Shown piece by piece: positions 1-8,470 of a DNA stretch of 64,000 nucleotides. Within the stretch, counting starts at the first letter, position 1, and each line of letters opens with the position of its first letter. The position numbers and the translations under genes were made by a program. The notes under the pieces are model-generated. The model saw only the letters and a program-made list of their open reading frames with translations, did not search any database and was not told the DNA's origin. The stretch is from an uncultured Gammaproteobacteria bacterium (GTDB taxonomy: Bacteria > Pseudomonadota > Gammaproteobacteria > UBA6429 > Thiohalophilaceae), in contig CALBTB010000006.1 of assembly GCA_937967995.1 (NCBI GenBank), positions 62,001 to 126,000 of the forward strand, in the 5' to 3' direction.

Positions 1-1
1 C

Positions 2-1393
2 ATTCGTCGCATTCATTTCGTCGGTATCGCCGGTGCCGGTATGAGTGGTATAGCCGAAGTGTTACTAAACCTTGGTTATGACATCAGTGGATCTGATTTA
101 AACAGCAACGTCGTAACAGACAGACTGATGGCGATGAATGCCAGAATTTTTATCGGTCACAAACCGGATAACGTGGCCGGCGCAGATGTTGTGGTGATCT
201 CCAGTGCGGTCAAACCGGACAACCCGGAAGTCAAAGCTGCACATGAATTACGTATTCCGGTTATACCGCGCGCTGAAATGCTGGCGGAACTGATGCGATT
301 CCGTTATGGCATTGCTGTTGCCGGCACACACGGCAAGACCACCACGACCAGTCTGGTGGCCAGTATTCTGGCTGAAGACGGGCTGGATCCCACGTTTGTG
401 ATCGGCGGTAAACTGAACAGTGCCAATACCAACGCCAGACTGGGTTCGGGCAAATACCTGGTTGCGGAAGCAGATGAAAGTGATGCTTCCTTTATGCATC
501 TGCAACCAATGATTTCCATCGTCACCAACATCGATGTTGATCATATGGAAACCTATGGTGGTGACTTTGAAAAGCTGAAACAGACATTTGTCGAATTTCT
601 TCATCACCTGCCTTTTTATGGGCTGGCTGTATTGTGCATTGATGATCCGGTTGTCAGAGAAGTGCAACAACTGGTGACCTGCCCAATCCTGACATATGGC
701 ACACATCCGGAAGCGGATATTCGTGCCAGCCACATTCGGGCCGAAGGATTCAAAACACAATTCAAGGTTCAGATGCCAAAACGGGATTCGGACCTTTCAA
801 TCACGTTAAACATGCCGGGACAACATAATGTGTTGAACGCACTGGCGGCAATTGCTGTTGCTTATGAAGTCGGTGTATCCGATGAGGCGATTATGCAGGC
901 CCTGAAGAGCTTTGAAGGTATCGGCCGTCGCTTTCAACATTATGATGATCTGGAATTGCCAACAGGCCGTGTCATGCACGTTGATGATTATGGCCATCAC
1001 CCACGCGAAGTCGCCGCAGTTATCAGTGCCATCAAAAATGGCTGGCCGGAGCGACGGCTGGTACTGGTGTTTCAGCCACACCGTTACACGCGCACCCGTG
1101 ATCTGTTTGAAGATTTTTGTATTGTCCTGTCGGAAGTCGATTGCCTGGTATTACTGGATGTTTATCCGGCCGGTGAGACACCGATATCCGGCGCGGATGG
1201 CAGGGCACTGGCCAGGGCGATTCGCAATCGTGGCCTGGTTGATCCGGTTTTCGTTGAAGAGATCGACCAACTGGCACATGTGTTATCCGGCATTTTGAAG
1301 GATAACGACATTCTGCTGACATGTGGTGCCGGAAACGTTGGCGCCATTGCAAGTCAGTTGAAAAATGATCTGGAGGCATTAAACCATGGTTAA
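2..1393 (+). CDS. murC: UDP-N-acetylmuramate--L-alanine ligase MurC (5' partial)
   Basis: Cytoplasmic Mur ligase that joins L-alanine to UDP-N-acetylmuramic acid using ATP, the first step of the stem peptide of peptidoglycan. The reading frame is open from base 2, and its first visible residues (IRRIHFVGIAGAGMSG) are the N-terminal nucleotide-binding loop of MurC, so only about 5-10 codons are missing upstream of the window. The ATP-binding P-loop GTHGKTTTT and the C-terminal domain motif DDYGHHPRE are intact. 463 residues are visible against about 470-490 for the family. It is the first gene of a murC-murB-ddlB-ftsQAZ cluster on the same strand. The methionine at position 41 is internal, not the start. 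Confidence 0.96.
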   Translation: MRRIHFVGIAGAGMSGIAEVLLNLGYDISGSDLNSNVVTDRLMAMNARIFIGHKPDNVAGADVVVISSAVKPDNPEVKAAHELRIPVIPRAEMLAELMRFRYGIAVAGTHGKTTTTSLVASILAEDGLDPTFVIGGKLNSANTNARLGSGKYLVAEADESDASFMHLQPMISIVTNIDVDHMETYGGDFEKLKQTFVEFLHHLPFYGLAVLCIDDPVVREVQQLVTCPILTYGTHPEADIRASHIRAEGFKTQFKVQMPKRDSDLSITLNMPGQHNVLNALAAIAVAYEVGVSDEAIMQALKSFEGIGRRFQHYDDLELPTGRVMHVDDYGHHPREVAAVISAIKNGWPERRLVLVFQPHRYTRTRDLFEDFCIVLSEVDCLVLLDVYPAGETPISGADGRALARAIRNRGLVDPVFVEEIDQLAHVLSGILKDNDILLTCGAGNVGAIASQLKNDLEALNHG

Positions 1394-1535
1394 ACAACAA
1401 CGTCATTATCACCTGGGTTGTGGAGAGCGGCTGCGTGGCCAGTTTCATGCACTGCAAAGTCATGCCAGGCCACTTCACGAAGAGGTCAGACCCTCCGCGC
1501 AGAAATCCAGACCGCAAAAGCGAAAAGGCAACTGA
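1386..1535 (+). CDS. possible small basic protein between murC and murB
   Basis: A 49-codon open frame whose ATG overlaps the murC stop by 8 bases (ATGGTTAA), the arrangement seen with translational coupling. The predicted product begins MVKQQRHYHLGCGERLRG and is rich in Arg, Lys, His and Gln, with no membrane segment and no family I recognise. The roughly 150 bases between murC and murB are longer than other junctions in this cluster and would otherwise be empty. Against it: no clear ribosome binding site beyond coupling, short length, and unremarkable composition. It could equally be a non-coding spacer. Low confidence. Confidence 0.2.
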   Translation: MVKQQRHYHLGCGERLRGQFHALQSHARPLHEEVRPSAQKSRPQKRKGN

Positions 1536-1543
1536 CGAACAAG

Positions 1544-2452
1544 ATGGTTTACAACGACATGACATCACATGCACAGGACAAGCTTCGAGGCGTATTACGC
1601 AATGATGAAAGCCTGTCGCGTCATACTTCATGGCGCGTTGGTGGTCGTGTGAAACGTTTTTATCAGCCTGCGGATATCGATGACCTGAGCGTTTTCCTGG
1701 CGACGTTACCGGAAAACGAACCGGTTTACTGGCTTGGGCTTGGCAGTAACCTGCTGGTTCGGGATGGCGGGTATCCGGGTACGGTGATTTGTACAAGTGG
1801 TGTATTAAATGGCATTGATGTACTGGACAACCATTGTCTGTATGTCGAAGCCGGTGTGGCCTGTCCAAAAGCAGCCAGACTATCGGCTAAAAATGCCATG
1901 AGTGGTGCCGAGTTTCTGTGTGGCATACCGGGCACGATGGGCGGTGCGCTGGCGATGAATGCCGGTGCATTTGGTGGTGAAACATGGGACATCGTGCAGT
2001 CGGTCGAAACGATTGATCGCTTTGGTGAACGTTACACCCATACACCGGATGAATATGAAATCGGTTACCGGCATGTTACCGGACCGGACGGGCAATGGTT
2101 TGTTTCCTGTGTCCTCAAACTTGAAGCGGGTGATGCCGCATTGAGCCAGAAAAAAATCAAGGCATTGTTACGCAAGCGGGGTGCATCCCAGCCCACACAG
2201 CAACCTAATGCGGGTTCAGTGTTTCGTAATCCGCCGAATGATTATGCAGCAAGATTAATCGAGTCGTGTGGATTAAAAGGCATGTGTCTCGGTGGTGCCT
2301 GTGTTTCGGAAAAGCACGCCAACTTTATCGTGAATACCGGTATGGCGTGCGCGGCCGACATTGAGCAGTTGATTCAAATGGTGCAACACCGGGTACTCGA
2401 TGAGACCGGTGTCGAATTACAAACAGAAGTCCGAATTATTGGTGATGAATAG
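1544..2452 (+). CDS. murB: UDP-N-acetylenolpyruvoylglucosamine reductase MurB
   Basis: FAD-dependent cytoplasmic enzyme that reduces UDP-GlcNAc-enolpyruvate to UDP-MurNAc with NADPH, the second committed step of peptidoglycan synthesis. Seen: the N-terminal FAD-binding fold with TSWRVGG and WLGLGSNLLVRDGGYPG, the substrate-domain segment GAEFLCGIPGTMGGALAMNA, and the C-terminal GSVFRNP and KHANFIVNTG motifs of the family. Length 302 residues is usual for type I MurB. Two in-frame ATGs are possible starts (1544, and 1559 giving 297 residues); neither has a convincing Shine-Dalgarno sequence, and I chose the longer. The stop overlaps the likely ddlB start by 8 bases (ATGAATAG). Confidence 0.94.
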   Translation: MVYNDMTSHAQDKLRGVLRNDESLSRHTSWRVGGRVKRFYQPADIDDLSVFLATLPENEPVYWLGLGSNLLVRDGGYPGTVICTSGVLNGIDVLDNHCLYVEAGVACPKAARLSAKNAMSGAEFLCGIPGTMGGALAMNAGAFGGETWDIVQSVETIDRFGERYTHTPDEYEIGYRHVTGPDGQWFVSCVLKLEAGDAALSQKKIKALLRKRGASQPTQQPNAGSVFRNPPNDYAARLIESCGLKGMCLGGACVSEKHANFIVNTGMACAADIEQLIQMVQHRVLDETGVELQTEVRIIGDE

Positions 2453-3452
2453 AAAGATGGGTCAGATCGTGTCAATACATAAACAAAAACTGGTTCCCCC
2501 CGAAGCATTCGGCAAGGTAGCCGTATTGATGGGTGGCTGGTCATCTGAACGGGATGTATCACTGAACAGCGGCAATGCGGTCCTGTCTGCTCTGCAGTTA
2601 CGTGGTGTCAATGCAACCGGCATTGATGTCAACAGACATACGATCATCGCTGATCTGCAACAGGGTAATTTCGACCGGGTTTTTATTGCCCTGCATGGTC
2701 CGGGTGGTGAAGACGGCGTTATTCAGGGCTTTCTGGACATGATTGAAATGCCCTATACGGGAAGTGGTGTGATGGCTTCGGCGCTGGCAATGGACAAGTT
2801 ACGTACCAAGCAGTTACTGGAAGGTGCCAGTCTGCCAACACCACGTTATATGTTGCTCGATGAAAATACGGATCTGGATTATGTGTGTGCCGACCTTGGT
2901 CTGCCGTTAATGGTCAAGCCTGCACTGGAAGGATCCAGCATCGGCATGAGCAAGGTTGAAGATGAATCGGAATTACCGGCCGCGTATGAACTTGCCGCAC
3001 GATATGAAGGTGACGTGATTGCCGAACAATGGATCACGGGTAAGGAATACACCATCGCTATTCTGGGTGACACGGCATTACCGGTGATTCGCCTGGAAAC
3101 ACCCCACGTGTTCTATGACTACGATGCCAAATATGTTGCTGATGATACGCAATATCACTGTCCGTGCGGTTTGAGTAATGAAAGTGAATCACAGTTACAA
3201 CGTCTGGCGATGTCAGCCTTCAGGACCATAGGCGCCAGTGGCTGGGGGCGTGTGGACATCATGACTGATGAAGATGAACGGCCGTACATCATTGAACTGA
3301 ATACGGTGCCGGGAATGACGGATCACAGTCTCGTTCCCATGGCGGCCAGAGCAATGGGTATTGAATTTGATGAGCTGGTGTATCGCATTCTGATGCAGAC
3401 GTTGAACAACAATGCCGTTGAGCAGGGAGCGGAAAGCAACCATGTCGGCTAA
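2445..3452 (+). CDS. ddlB: D-alanine--D-alanine ligase
   Basis: ATP-grasp ligase that makes the D-Ala-D-Ala dipeptide added by MurF to the peptidoglycan precursor. Seen: N-terminal VAVLMGGWSSERDVSL (substrate-binding Glu/Ser region), LHGPGGEDGVIQGFLD, the ATP-grasp lysine segment LMVKPALEGSSIGMSKV, and the metal-binding C-terminus IIELNTVPGMTDHSLVP. Position between murB and ftsQ is typical of ddlB of the dcw cluster. The start at 2445 overlaps the murB stop; ATG 2457 and GTG 2469 are alternatives that remove only a few non-conserved residues. The 3' end overlaps the ftsQ start by 11 bases, so translation of the two is probably coupled. Confidence 0.95.
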   Translation: MNRKMGQIVSIHKQKLVPPEAFGKVAVLMGGWSSERDVSLNSGNAVLSALQLRGVNATGIDVNRHTIIADLQQGNFDRVFIALHGPGGEDGVIQGFLDMIEMPYTGSGVMASALAMDKLRTKQLLEGASLPTPRYMLLDENTDLDYVCADLGLPLMVKPALEGSSIGMSKVEDESELPAAYELAARYEGDVIAEQWITGKEYTIAILGDTALPVIRLETPHVFYDYDAKYVADDTQYHCPCGLSNESESQLQRLAMSAFRTIGASGWGRVDIMTDEDERPYIIELNTVPGMTDHSLVPMAARAMGIEFDELVYRILMQTLNNNAVEQGAESNHVG

Positions 3453-4206
3453 GACCAGTCATCAGGCTGTCTATATGCAGACGCGAAACTGGCGTTCCAT
3501 ACGCTGGGGAACACTGTTGCGCGCCATGATTTTTATTGCCAGTGCCGGCTTGCTTGCCTGGTTTATTAACTTTTTACAGCAACCCGGTACGTTACCTATC
3601 AATAAAATCCATGCGCTGGGTTCGTTCAACATGGTTGATGAAAAGATGTTACGTGAAGTGGTGGCGCGCACGGTTGCCGGTGGTTATTTCACAGTGAATG
3701 TAGAAGAAGTTCAGACTGCTGTGGAGGCCTTGCCCTGGGTTTATAAGGCCAGTGTCAGCCGGGTCTGGCCTGACACCATATCAATCAGTGTCACAGAACA
3801 AAAAGCGTTGGCTGAATGGCGAGGAGGTGGAGTCGTGAATCAACAGGGAGAAATTTTCAAACCACTGGAATTCAGAAAGCCGGTTCAGTTACCCGAGTTT
3901 GACGGGCCGGCCGGAATGGAACGCAACATGACAGAGTTTTACCGAGTTGCAAAACAGATTGTTGAGCCGCTCGGGCTAAGCATTACCCGTCTAAAAATGG
4001 ATTCGCGACGTGCCTACAGGCTCACGTTGAATAACGGCATTCAGGTATTGCTTGGACGTGAGCATATTCATGACAGGTTAAAGCGTTTCTCGCGTGTGTA
4101 TAAAAAAGTACTGGTCACACGGGCTGAGGAAATTGCCAGGGTCGATACACGTTACAGCAATGGTCTGGCGATCGGCTGGCGCAAACAAGTTCGGGAAAAA
4201 GGGTGA
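3442..4206 (+). CDS. ftsQ: cell division protein FtsQ
   Basis: Bitopic inner-membrane divisome protein that bridges early cytoplasmic and late periplasmic division proteins (FtsA/ZipA side to FtsBL). 254 residues: short cytoplasmic tail, one membrane helix around residues 25-45, then a POTRA domain (LPINKIHALGSFNMVDEKML, with the AVEALPWVYKASVSRVWPD segment that follows) and a C-terminal beta domain ending near the SNGLAIGWR motif typical of FtsQ. ATG 3442 is preceded by a purine-rich GGGAGCGGAAAG and overlaps the end of ddlB; an upstream in-frame start at 3412 looks less likely. Followed by ftsA after 10 bases. Confidence 0.94.
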   Translation: MSAKTSHQAVYMQTRNWRSIRWGTLLRAMIFIASAGLLAWFINFLQQPGTLPINKIHALGSFNMVDEKMLREVVARTVAGGYFTVNVEEVQTAVEALPWVYKASVSRVWPDTISISVTEQKALAEWRGGGVVNQQGEIFKPLEFRKPVQLPEFDGPAGMERNMTEFYRVAKQIVEPLGLSITRLKMDSRRAYRLTLNNGIQVLLGREHIHDRLKRFSRVYKKVLVTRAEEIARVDTRYSNGLAIGWRKQVREKG

Positions 4207-4216
4207 GGAAAACACG

Positions 4217-5452
4217 GTGTCCAAAAAGACTGAAAAAAATCTGATTGTTGGACTGGACATTGGAACGTCCAAAGTCGTGTCGATTGTCGGCGAGGTGACG
4301 CCGGATAACGACATCGAAGTTATTGGTATCGGTTCACATCCATCACGCGGATTAAAAAAAGGCGTGGTCGTGAATATTGAATCGACCGTTCAGTCCATTC
4401 AGCGTGCCGTGGAGGAAGCTGAATTAATGGCCGGTTGCCAGATCCATTCTGTGTATGCCGGTATAGCAGGCAGTCATATTCGCAGCCTGAATTCACACGG
4501 TATTGTTGCCATCCGTGACAAGGAAGTCACTACGGCGGATGTGGAGCGGGTCATCGACGCTGCACGTGCGGTGGCAATTCCGGCGGATCAACGCATTCTG
4601 CATATTCTGCCGCAGGAATTCATTATTGATAACCAGGAAGGTATACGTGAGCCGATTGGTATGTCGGGTGTGCGTCTCGAGGCAAAAGTGCACATGGTTA
4701 CCGGCGCGGTGAGTGCGGCACAGAACATCATTAAATGTGTGCGCCGTTGTGGACTGGAAGTGGATGACATCATTCTTGAGCAACTGGCCTCCAGCTACGC
4801 GGTATTGACCGAGGATGAAAAGGAACTGGGTGTGGCGCTGGTGGATATCGGCGGTGGCACAACAGATATGGCGGTGTTTACTGAAGGTGCAATTCGTCAC
4901 ACTGCGGTGATACCCATCGCTGGTGATCAGGTGACCAACGACATTGCCGTCGCCCTGCGTACACCGACGCAACATGCCGAAGAAATCAAAATCAAGTACG
5001 CCTGTGCGCTGACACAACTGGCCAGTCCCGATGAAACGATTGAAGTACCCAGTGTGGGTGATCGGCCGGCACGTCGTCTGGCACGTCAGACTTTAGCTGA
5101 GGTGGTAGAGCCACGTTACGAAGAATTGTTCACGCTGGTGCAGGCGGAATTACGCCGTAGTGGATTTGAAGATTTATGCGCTGCCGGTGTGGTGATAACC
5201 GGTGGCAGCGCCAAGATGGAAGGTGTGGTTGAACTGGCCGAGGAAATTTTCCATATGCCGGTGCGACTCGGCCTGCCGCAATACATTTCCGGACTGGTCG
5301 ACGTGGTGCGAAATCCGATTTATTCCACCGGTGTGGGCCTGTTGTTGTTTGGTTATCAGAATCGTGCATTACGCGAAGCCGAGGCCCGCATGGGCAACGG
5401 TTTCAGCGCGGTATTAAGAAGGATGAAGAGTTGGTTCCAGGGAAACTTCTAG
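4217..5452 (+). CDS. ftsA: cell division protein FtsA
   Basis: Actin-like ATPase that tethers FtsZ polymers to the membrane and recruits later divisome proteins. GTG start at 4217 preceded by GTGAGGAAAAC gives 411 residues, close to the usual 410-420; an upstream frame extension would overlap ftsQ with non-FtsA sequence. Seen: phosphate-1 loop GLDIGTSKV (residues 12-20), SHI-domain residues AGIAGSHI, phosphate-2 loop VDIGGGTTDMAVF, adenosine segment VVITGGSAKMEG, and a C-terminal amphipathic membrane-targeting helix (LRRMKSWFQ) at the extreme end. Lies between ftsQ and ftsZ as in most gammaproteobacteria. Confidence 0.95.
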   Translation: MSKKTEKNLIVGLDIGTSKVVSIVGEVTPDNDIEVIGIGSHPSRGLKKGVVVNIESTVQSIQRAVEEAELMAGCQIHSVYAGIAGSHIRSLNSHGIVAIRDKEVTTADVERVIDAARAVAIPADQRILHILPQEFIIDNQEGIREPIGMSGVRLEAKVHMVTGAVSAAQNIIKCVRRCGLEVDDIILEQLASSYAVLTEDEKELGVALVDIGGGTTDMAVFTEGAIRHTAVIPIAGDQVTNDIAVALRTPTQHAEEIKIKYACALTQLASPDETIEVPSVGDRPARRLARQTLAEVVEPRYEELFTLVQAELRRSGFEDLCAAGVVITGGSAKMEGVVELAEEIFHMPVRLGLPQYISGLVDVVRNPIYSTGVGLLLFGYQNRALREAEARMGNGFSAVLRRMKSWFQGNF

Positions 5453-5506
5453 TCAATAACAAGAATTTCTCAGGGATTTTTTTAAACGAAGTAGGAGGGC
5501 AGAGGT

Positions 5507-6655
5507 ATGAGTATGTTTGAACTAATGGACAATTACTCGCAAGAAGCGGTAATTAAAGTCATCGGTGTAGGTGGCGGTGGAGGTAATGCCGTCGAACATA
5601 TGCTGCAACAGAATATCGAAGGCGTGGAGTTTATTGTTGCCAATACAGATGCACAGGCAATGAAAAACAGTTCCGCCAAGACACTGTTGCAGTTGGGCAG
5701 TTCAATTACCAAGGGACTGGGTGCAGGTGCGGATCCGGATATTGGTCGTCAGGCCGCCATGGAAGACCGGGAACGTATCGCCGAAGTGCTGGAAGGATCA
5801 GACATGATCTTTATAACCGCCGGCATGGGTGGTGGTACCGGAACCGGTGGTGCACCGATCGTGGCACAGGTGGCGCGAGAACTGGGCATCCTGACGGTTG
5901 CAGTGGTTACCAAGCCATTTCCGTTTGAAGGTAAAAAGCGCATGGAAGTGGCGGTCAGCGGTATGAGTGAACTGAAGAACTTCGTTGATTCACTGATCAC
6001 CATTCCAAACGAAAAGCTGTTAAGCGTACTGGGCAAAAACATCAGTCTGCTGGATGCCTTTAAGGCGGCTAATGATGTGTTGCTGGGTGCGGTTCAGGGT
6101 ATTGCCGAACTGATCACCCGTCCCGGTCTGATCAATGTCGACTTTGCCGATGTACGCACTGTCATGTCAGAGATGGGTATGGCCATGATGGGTTCCGGAC
6201 GTGCCTCAGGTGAAGAGCGTGCCCGTGAAGCGGCCGAAGCAGCGATTGCCAGTCCGTTACTGGAAGACGTTAACCTGGCCGGTGCGCACGGTATTCTCGT
6301 TAATGTGACAGCTGGCATGGATCTGGCCATTGGTGAATTTGAGGAAGTGGGTAACACTATCAAATCATTTGCGTCAGAAAATGCGACTGTGGTCGTAGGA
6401 ACGGTAATTGATCCAGAACTAGATGGCGAATTGCGTGTCACAGTCGTTGCAACCGGTCTTGGCGCCGGGATTGATCGCAGTGAAAAGCCCAAGCTCGTGG
6501 TGGATCGCACTAACACGGGTGAGGTGGATTACGAAAAACTGGATCGACCGACCGTGATTCGCAAGAAAGTGTCAGGCGAAAAGTATGACGGTGAACTGTC
6601 CGGCAATATGGATTACCTGGATATTCCGGCGTTCCTGAGACGACAGGCTGACTAG
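5507..6655 (+). CDS. ftsZ: cell division protein FtsZ
   Basis: Tubulin-like GTPase that forms the cytokinetic ring. 382 residues: GTP-binding N-terminal domain with VGGGGGNAV (about 21-29) and the tubulin signature GGGTGTG at residues 108-114, T7 synergy loop region NVDFADVRTVM, a short variable linker, and the conserved C-terminal peptide YLDIPAFLRRQAD that binds FtsA and ZipA. Strong ribosome binding site (GTAGGAGGGC, 5491-5500) about 8 bases before ATG 5507, much stronger than those of the preceding genes, as expected for a protein needed in large amounts. The 54 bases from ftsA hold no obvious terminator. Confidence 0.97.
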   Translation: MSMFELMDNYSQEAVIKVIGVGGGGGNAVEHMLQQNIEGVEFIVANTDAQAMKNSSAKTLLQLGSSITKGLGAGADPDIGRQAAMEDRERIAEVLEGSDMIFITAGMGGGTGTGGAPIVAQVARELGILTVAVVTKPFPFEGKKRMEVAVSGMSELKNFVDSLITIPNEKLLSVLGKNISLLDAFKAANDVLLGAVQGIAELITRPGLINVDFADVRTVMSEMGMAMMGSGRASGEERAREAAEAAIASPLLEDVNLAGAHGILVNVTAGMDLAIGEFEEVGNTIKSFASENATVVVGTVIDPELDGELRVTVVATGLGAGIDRSEKPKLVVDRTNTGEVDYEKLDRPTVIRKKVSGEKYDGELSGNMDYLDIPAFLRRQAD

Positions 6656-6861
6656 TTGCTTAAATCTTTGCCAGGATTGTAAAAATTCTTGGCTTATTAA
6701 AGATTTATATGAAAAAGACGCTATGCTAACTAAATGTTGCCGGGGCGAGGTGGTTGATTTATCATCACGCGTTTCGCCCGGAACCGGAAATTTTGGTTCA
6801 GAATATCTGGCGCATTAATTGCATTGCTTTTAGAAATGACAAAAAGCTAGGGGATCGAGAT

Positions 6862-7773
6862 TTGATCAAACAACGTACCTTGAAAAACGTCATCCGAGCG
6901 ACCGGAGTAGGTCTGCATACGGGTGAAAAAGTCTATCTGACCTTGCGTCCTGCCCTGCCGGATACCGGCATCGTGTTTCGCCGGGTGGACCTGGATGAAC
7001 CGGTGGAAATCCCGGCGATCCCGGAAAACGTAGGCGATACAACACTTTCCACGACGTTGATTAAGGATGGCGTGCGTATCTCGACGGTCGAGCACCTGCT
7101 CTCTGCCCTCGCAGGTCTTGGCATCGACAACGCCTATATTGATCTCAACGCCGCTGAAGTGCCCATCATGGATGGCAGCGCCGGTCCTTTTGTCTTTCTA
7201 ATACAGTCTGCCGGCATCGAAGACCAGAATGCACCAAAACGGTTCATTCGTATCAAACGCACGGTCAAGGTGGAAGATGGCGATAAATGGGTCAAATTTG
7301 AGCCATTTGACGGCTTCAAAGTCGGATTTACCATCGATTTTGACCATCCGGCGTTCAAGGAAGGCAACCAGCGTGCGGAAGTGGACTTCTCTACGACCTC
7401 ATTCGTCAAGGAAATCTCCCGTGCCAGAACGTTTGGCTTTATGAACCAGTATGAAAGCCTGCGTGAGAAAAACCTGGCCCTGGGCGGTAGCCTGGATAAT
7501 GCCGTGGTGCTGGATGATTACCGCGTCCTGAATGAAGACGGTCTGCGTTATGTGGATGAATTCGTGAAGCACAAGATTCTCGATTCCATCGGCGATCTCT
7601 ATTTACTCGGTCGCAGCCTGATCGGCGCCTTTAGCGGTCATAAGTCTGGACATGCCTTGAACAACAAGCTGCTGCGCACGTTATTGGCGGATGAAGAGGC
7701 ATGGGAACTGGTCACATTTGAGGATGAGAAAAAAGCTCCCATCTCCTTTATACAGCCGGTTCAGGCTAGTTAG
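6862..7773 (+). CDS. lpxC: UDP-3-O-acyl-N-acetylglucosamine deacetylase LpxC
   Basis: Zinc-dependent deacetylase, the committed step of lipid A synthesis. The family N-terminus MIKQRTLKNVIRATGVGLHTG begins exactly at a TTG codon (6862) preceded by AGGGGATCGAG, so I take TTG as the start; that gives 303 residues against 305 in E. coli. Zinc ligands are visible: His78 in STVEHLLSA, and the HKILDSIGD segment with the second His and the Asp; the catalytic GHKSGH follows. No other in-frame ATG fits. The 206 bases after ftsZ contain a weak inverted repeat without a T-run (6670-6693) and AT-rich sequence that may hold an lpxC promoter. Confidence 0.95.
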   Translation: MIKQRTLKNVIRATGVGLHTGEKVYLTLRPALPDTGIVFRRVDLDEPVEIPAIPENVGDTTLSTTLIKDGVRISTVEHLLSALAGLGIDNAYIDLNAAEVPIMDGSAGPFVFLIQSAGIEDQNAPKRFIRIKRTVKVEDGDKWVKFEPFDGFKVGFTIDFDHPAFKEGNQRAEVDFSTTSFVKEISRARTFGFMNQYESLREKNLALGGSLDNAVVLDDYRVLNEDGLRYVDEFVKHKILDSIGDLYLLGRSLIGAFSGHKSGHALNNKLLRTLLADEEAWELVTFEDEKKAPISFIQPVQAS

Positions 7774-7805
7774 ACCTGATTCAGTAACTTATTGAATTAA
7801 CAACA

Positions 7806-7840
7806 AAAACCCTGGCTAATGCCGGGGTTTTGCGTTTTTT
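7806..7840. terminator. bidirectional intrinsic terminator of lpxC and dciA
   Basis: An 11-base-pair stem (AAAACCCTGGC at 7806-7816 and GCCGGGGTTTT at 7821-7831, one T-G wobble) with loop TAAT, followed on the plus strand by GCGTTTTTT. Read on the minus strand the stem is followed by GTTTTTGTTG. It therefore can end transcription from both converging genes. The dciA stop codon (7816-7818) lies at the edge of the loop. Confidence 0.8.
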
Positions 7841-8277
7841 GCCAGACGTGTCAAAGCGCTCTGAAGATCTTTATCTGTCTCGTTTTCTGCCAGTGTTTCC
7901 AGTCCACGCGCATTTTGTTCATTCATGTGTGGCCCCAGTTGTTTGTGAACTGTTACAGGTTCGTGGTCCTGGCGTTGATGCAGTATCTTGATGCGAATCT
8001 TGTTAATACCCGCAAACGCACTGTCGGCTACCGGCAGGTTATTGAGCAGTTCACGCGAGTAAAAACGTAATTTACTGGCCCAGGCGGCAGAGTCGACAAG
8101 AATGATGAGTGTGTGATCTTCGATGCTGGCGACATAGCAGTGGGGAGAAATCGTTTCGTCCAGATTACGCCTTAAAATACGGGTTAATCGTCGAAGCAAC
8201 TTAGTTCTTGTGATTAGGATCGCAAGTTCGCTATTGGATTCTGATAAAAGCTTGTCTATTGAGCGCGTCGATTTCAT
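7816..8277 (-). CDS. dciA: DUF721 protein, DciA-like helicase loader
   Basis: DUF721/DciA proteins are proposed to load the replicative helicase DnaB in bacteria lacking DnaC. The product has the family pattern: an N-terminal helix (SIDKLLSES), a KLLRRLTRILRRNL segment, and the core ILVDSAAWASKLRFYSRELL. The KH-like fold is usual in about the first 100 residues; the C-terminal third is polar and variable. The ATG at 8277 (153 residues) matches the family N-terminus; a GTG at 8313 would add 12 residues without known homology. Convergent with lpxC, a linkage common in gammaproteobacteria, and divergent from the M23 peptidase gene across 190 bases. Confidence 0.82.
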   Translation of the reverse strand: MKSTRSIDKLLSESNSELAILITRTKLLRRLTRILRRNLDETISPHCYVASIEDHTLIILVDSAAWASKLRFYSRELLNNLPVADSAFAGINKIRIKILHQRQDHEPVTVHKQLGPHMNEQNARGLETLAENETDKDLQSALTRLAKNAKPRH

Positions 8278-8470
8278 ACTCTGACTGTATAATTCGCTAT
8301 CGGCAAATTTCACTTGATATTTCTGGGATGCTTGGCTAAATTCGAACGAGCTTTACAGGATTGTGTGGGAAATCAGTCCCTAAGTAAATAAAAATAAAGT
8401 TGTACTTTACATAGCCGATAATAATTATTGAGCAGCCAGCCTTTTGCTGGCAACCAGTGGCGTTTAAAAA

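Noticed and set aside
1032..1868. 278-codon open frame on the minus strand across murC and murB
   Set aside because: Antisense to two well-conserved genes, spans their junction, low-complexity Pro/His/Arg-rich translation, no recognisable motif.
6670..6693. GCCAGGA...TTCTTGGC after ftsZ as an intrinsic terminator
   Set aside because: Imperfect stem with a large loop and no T-run after it.
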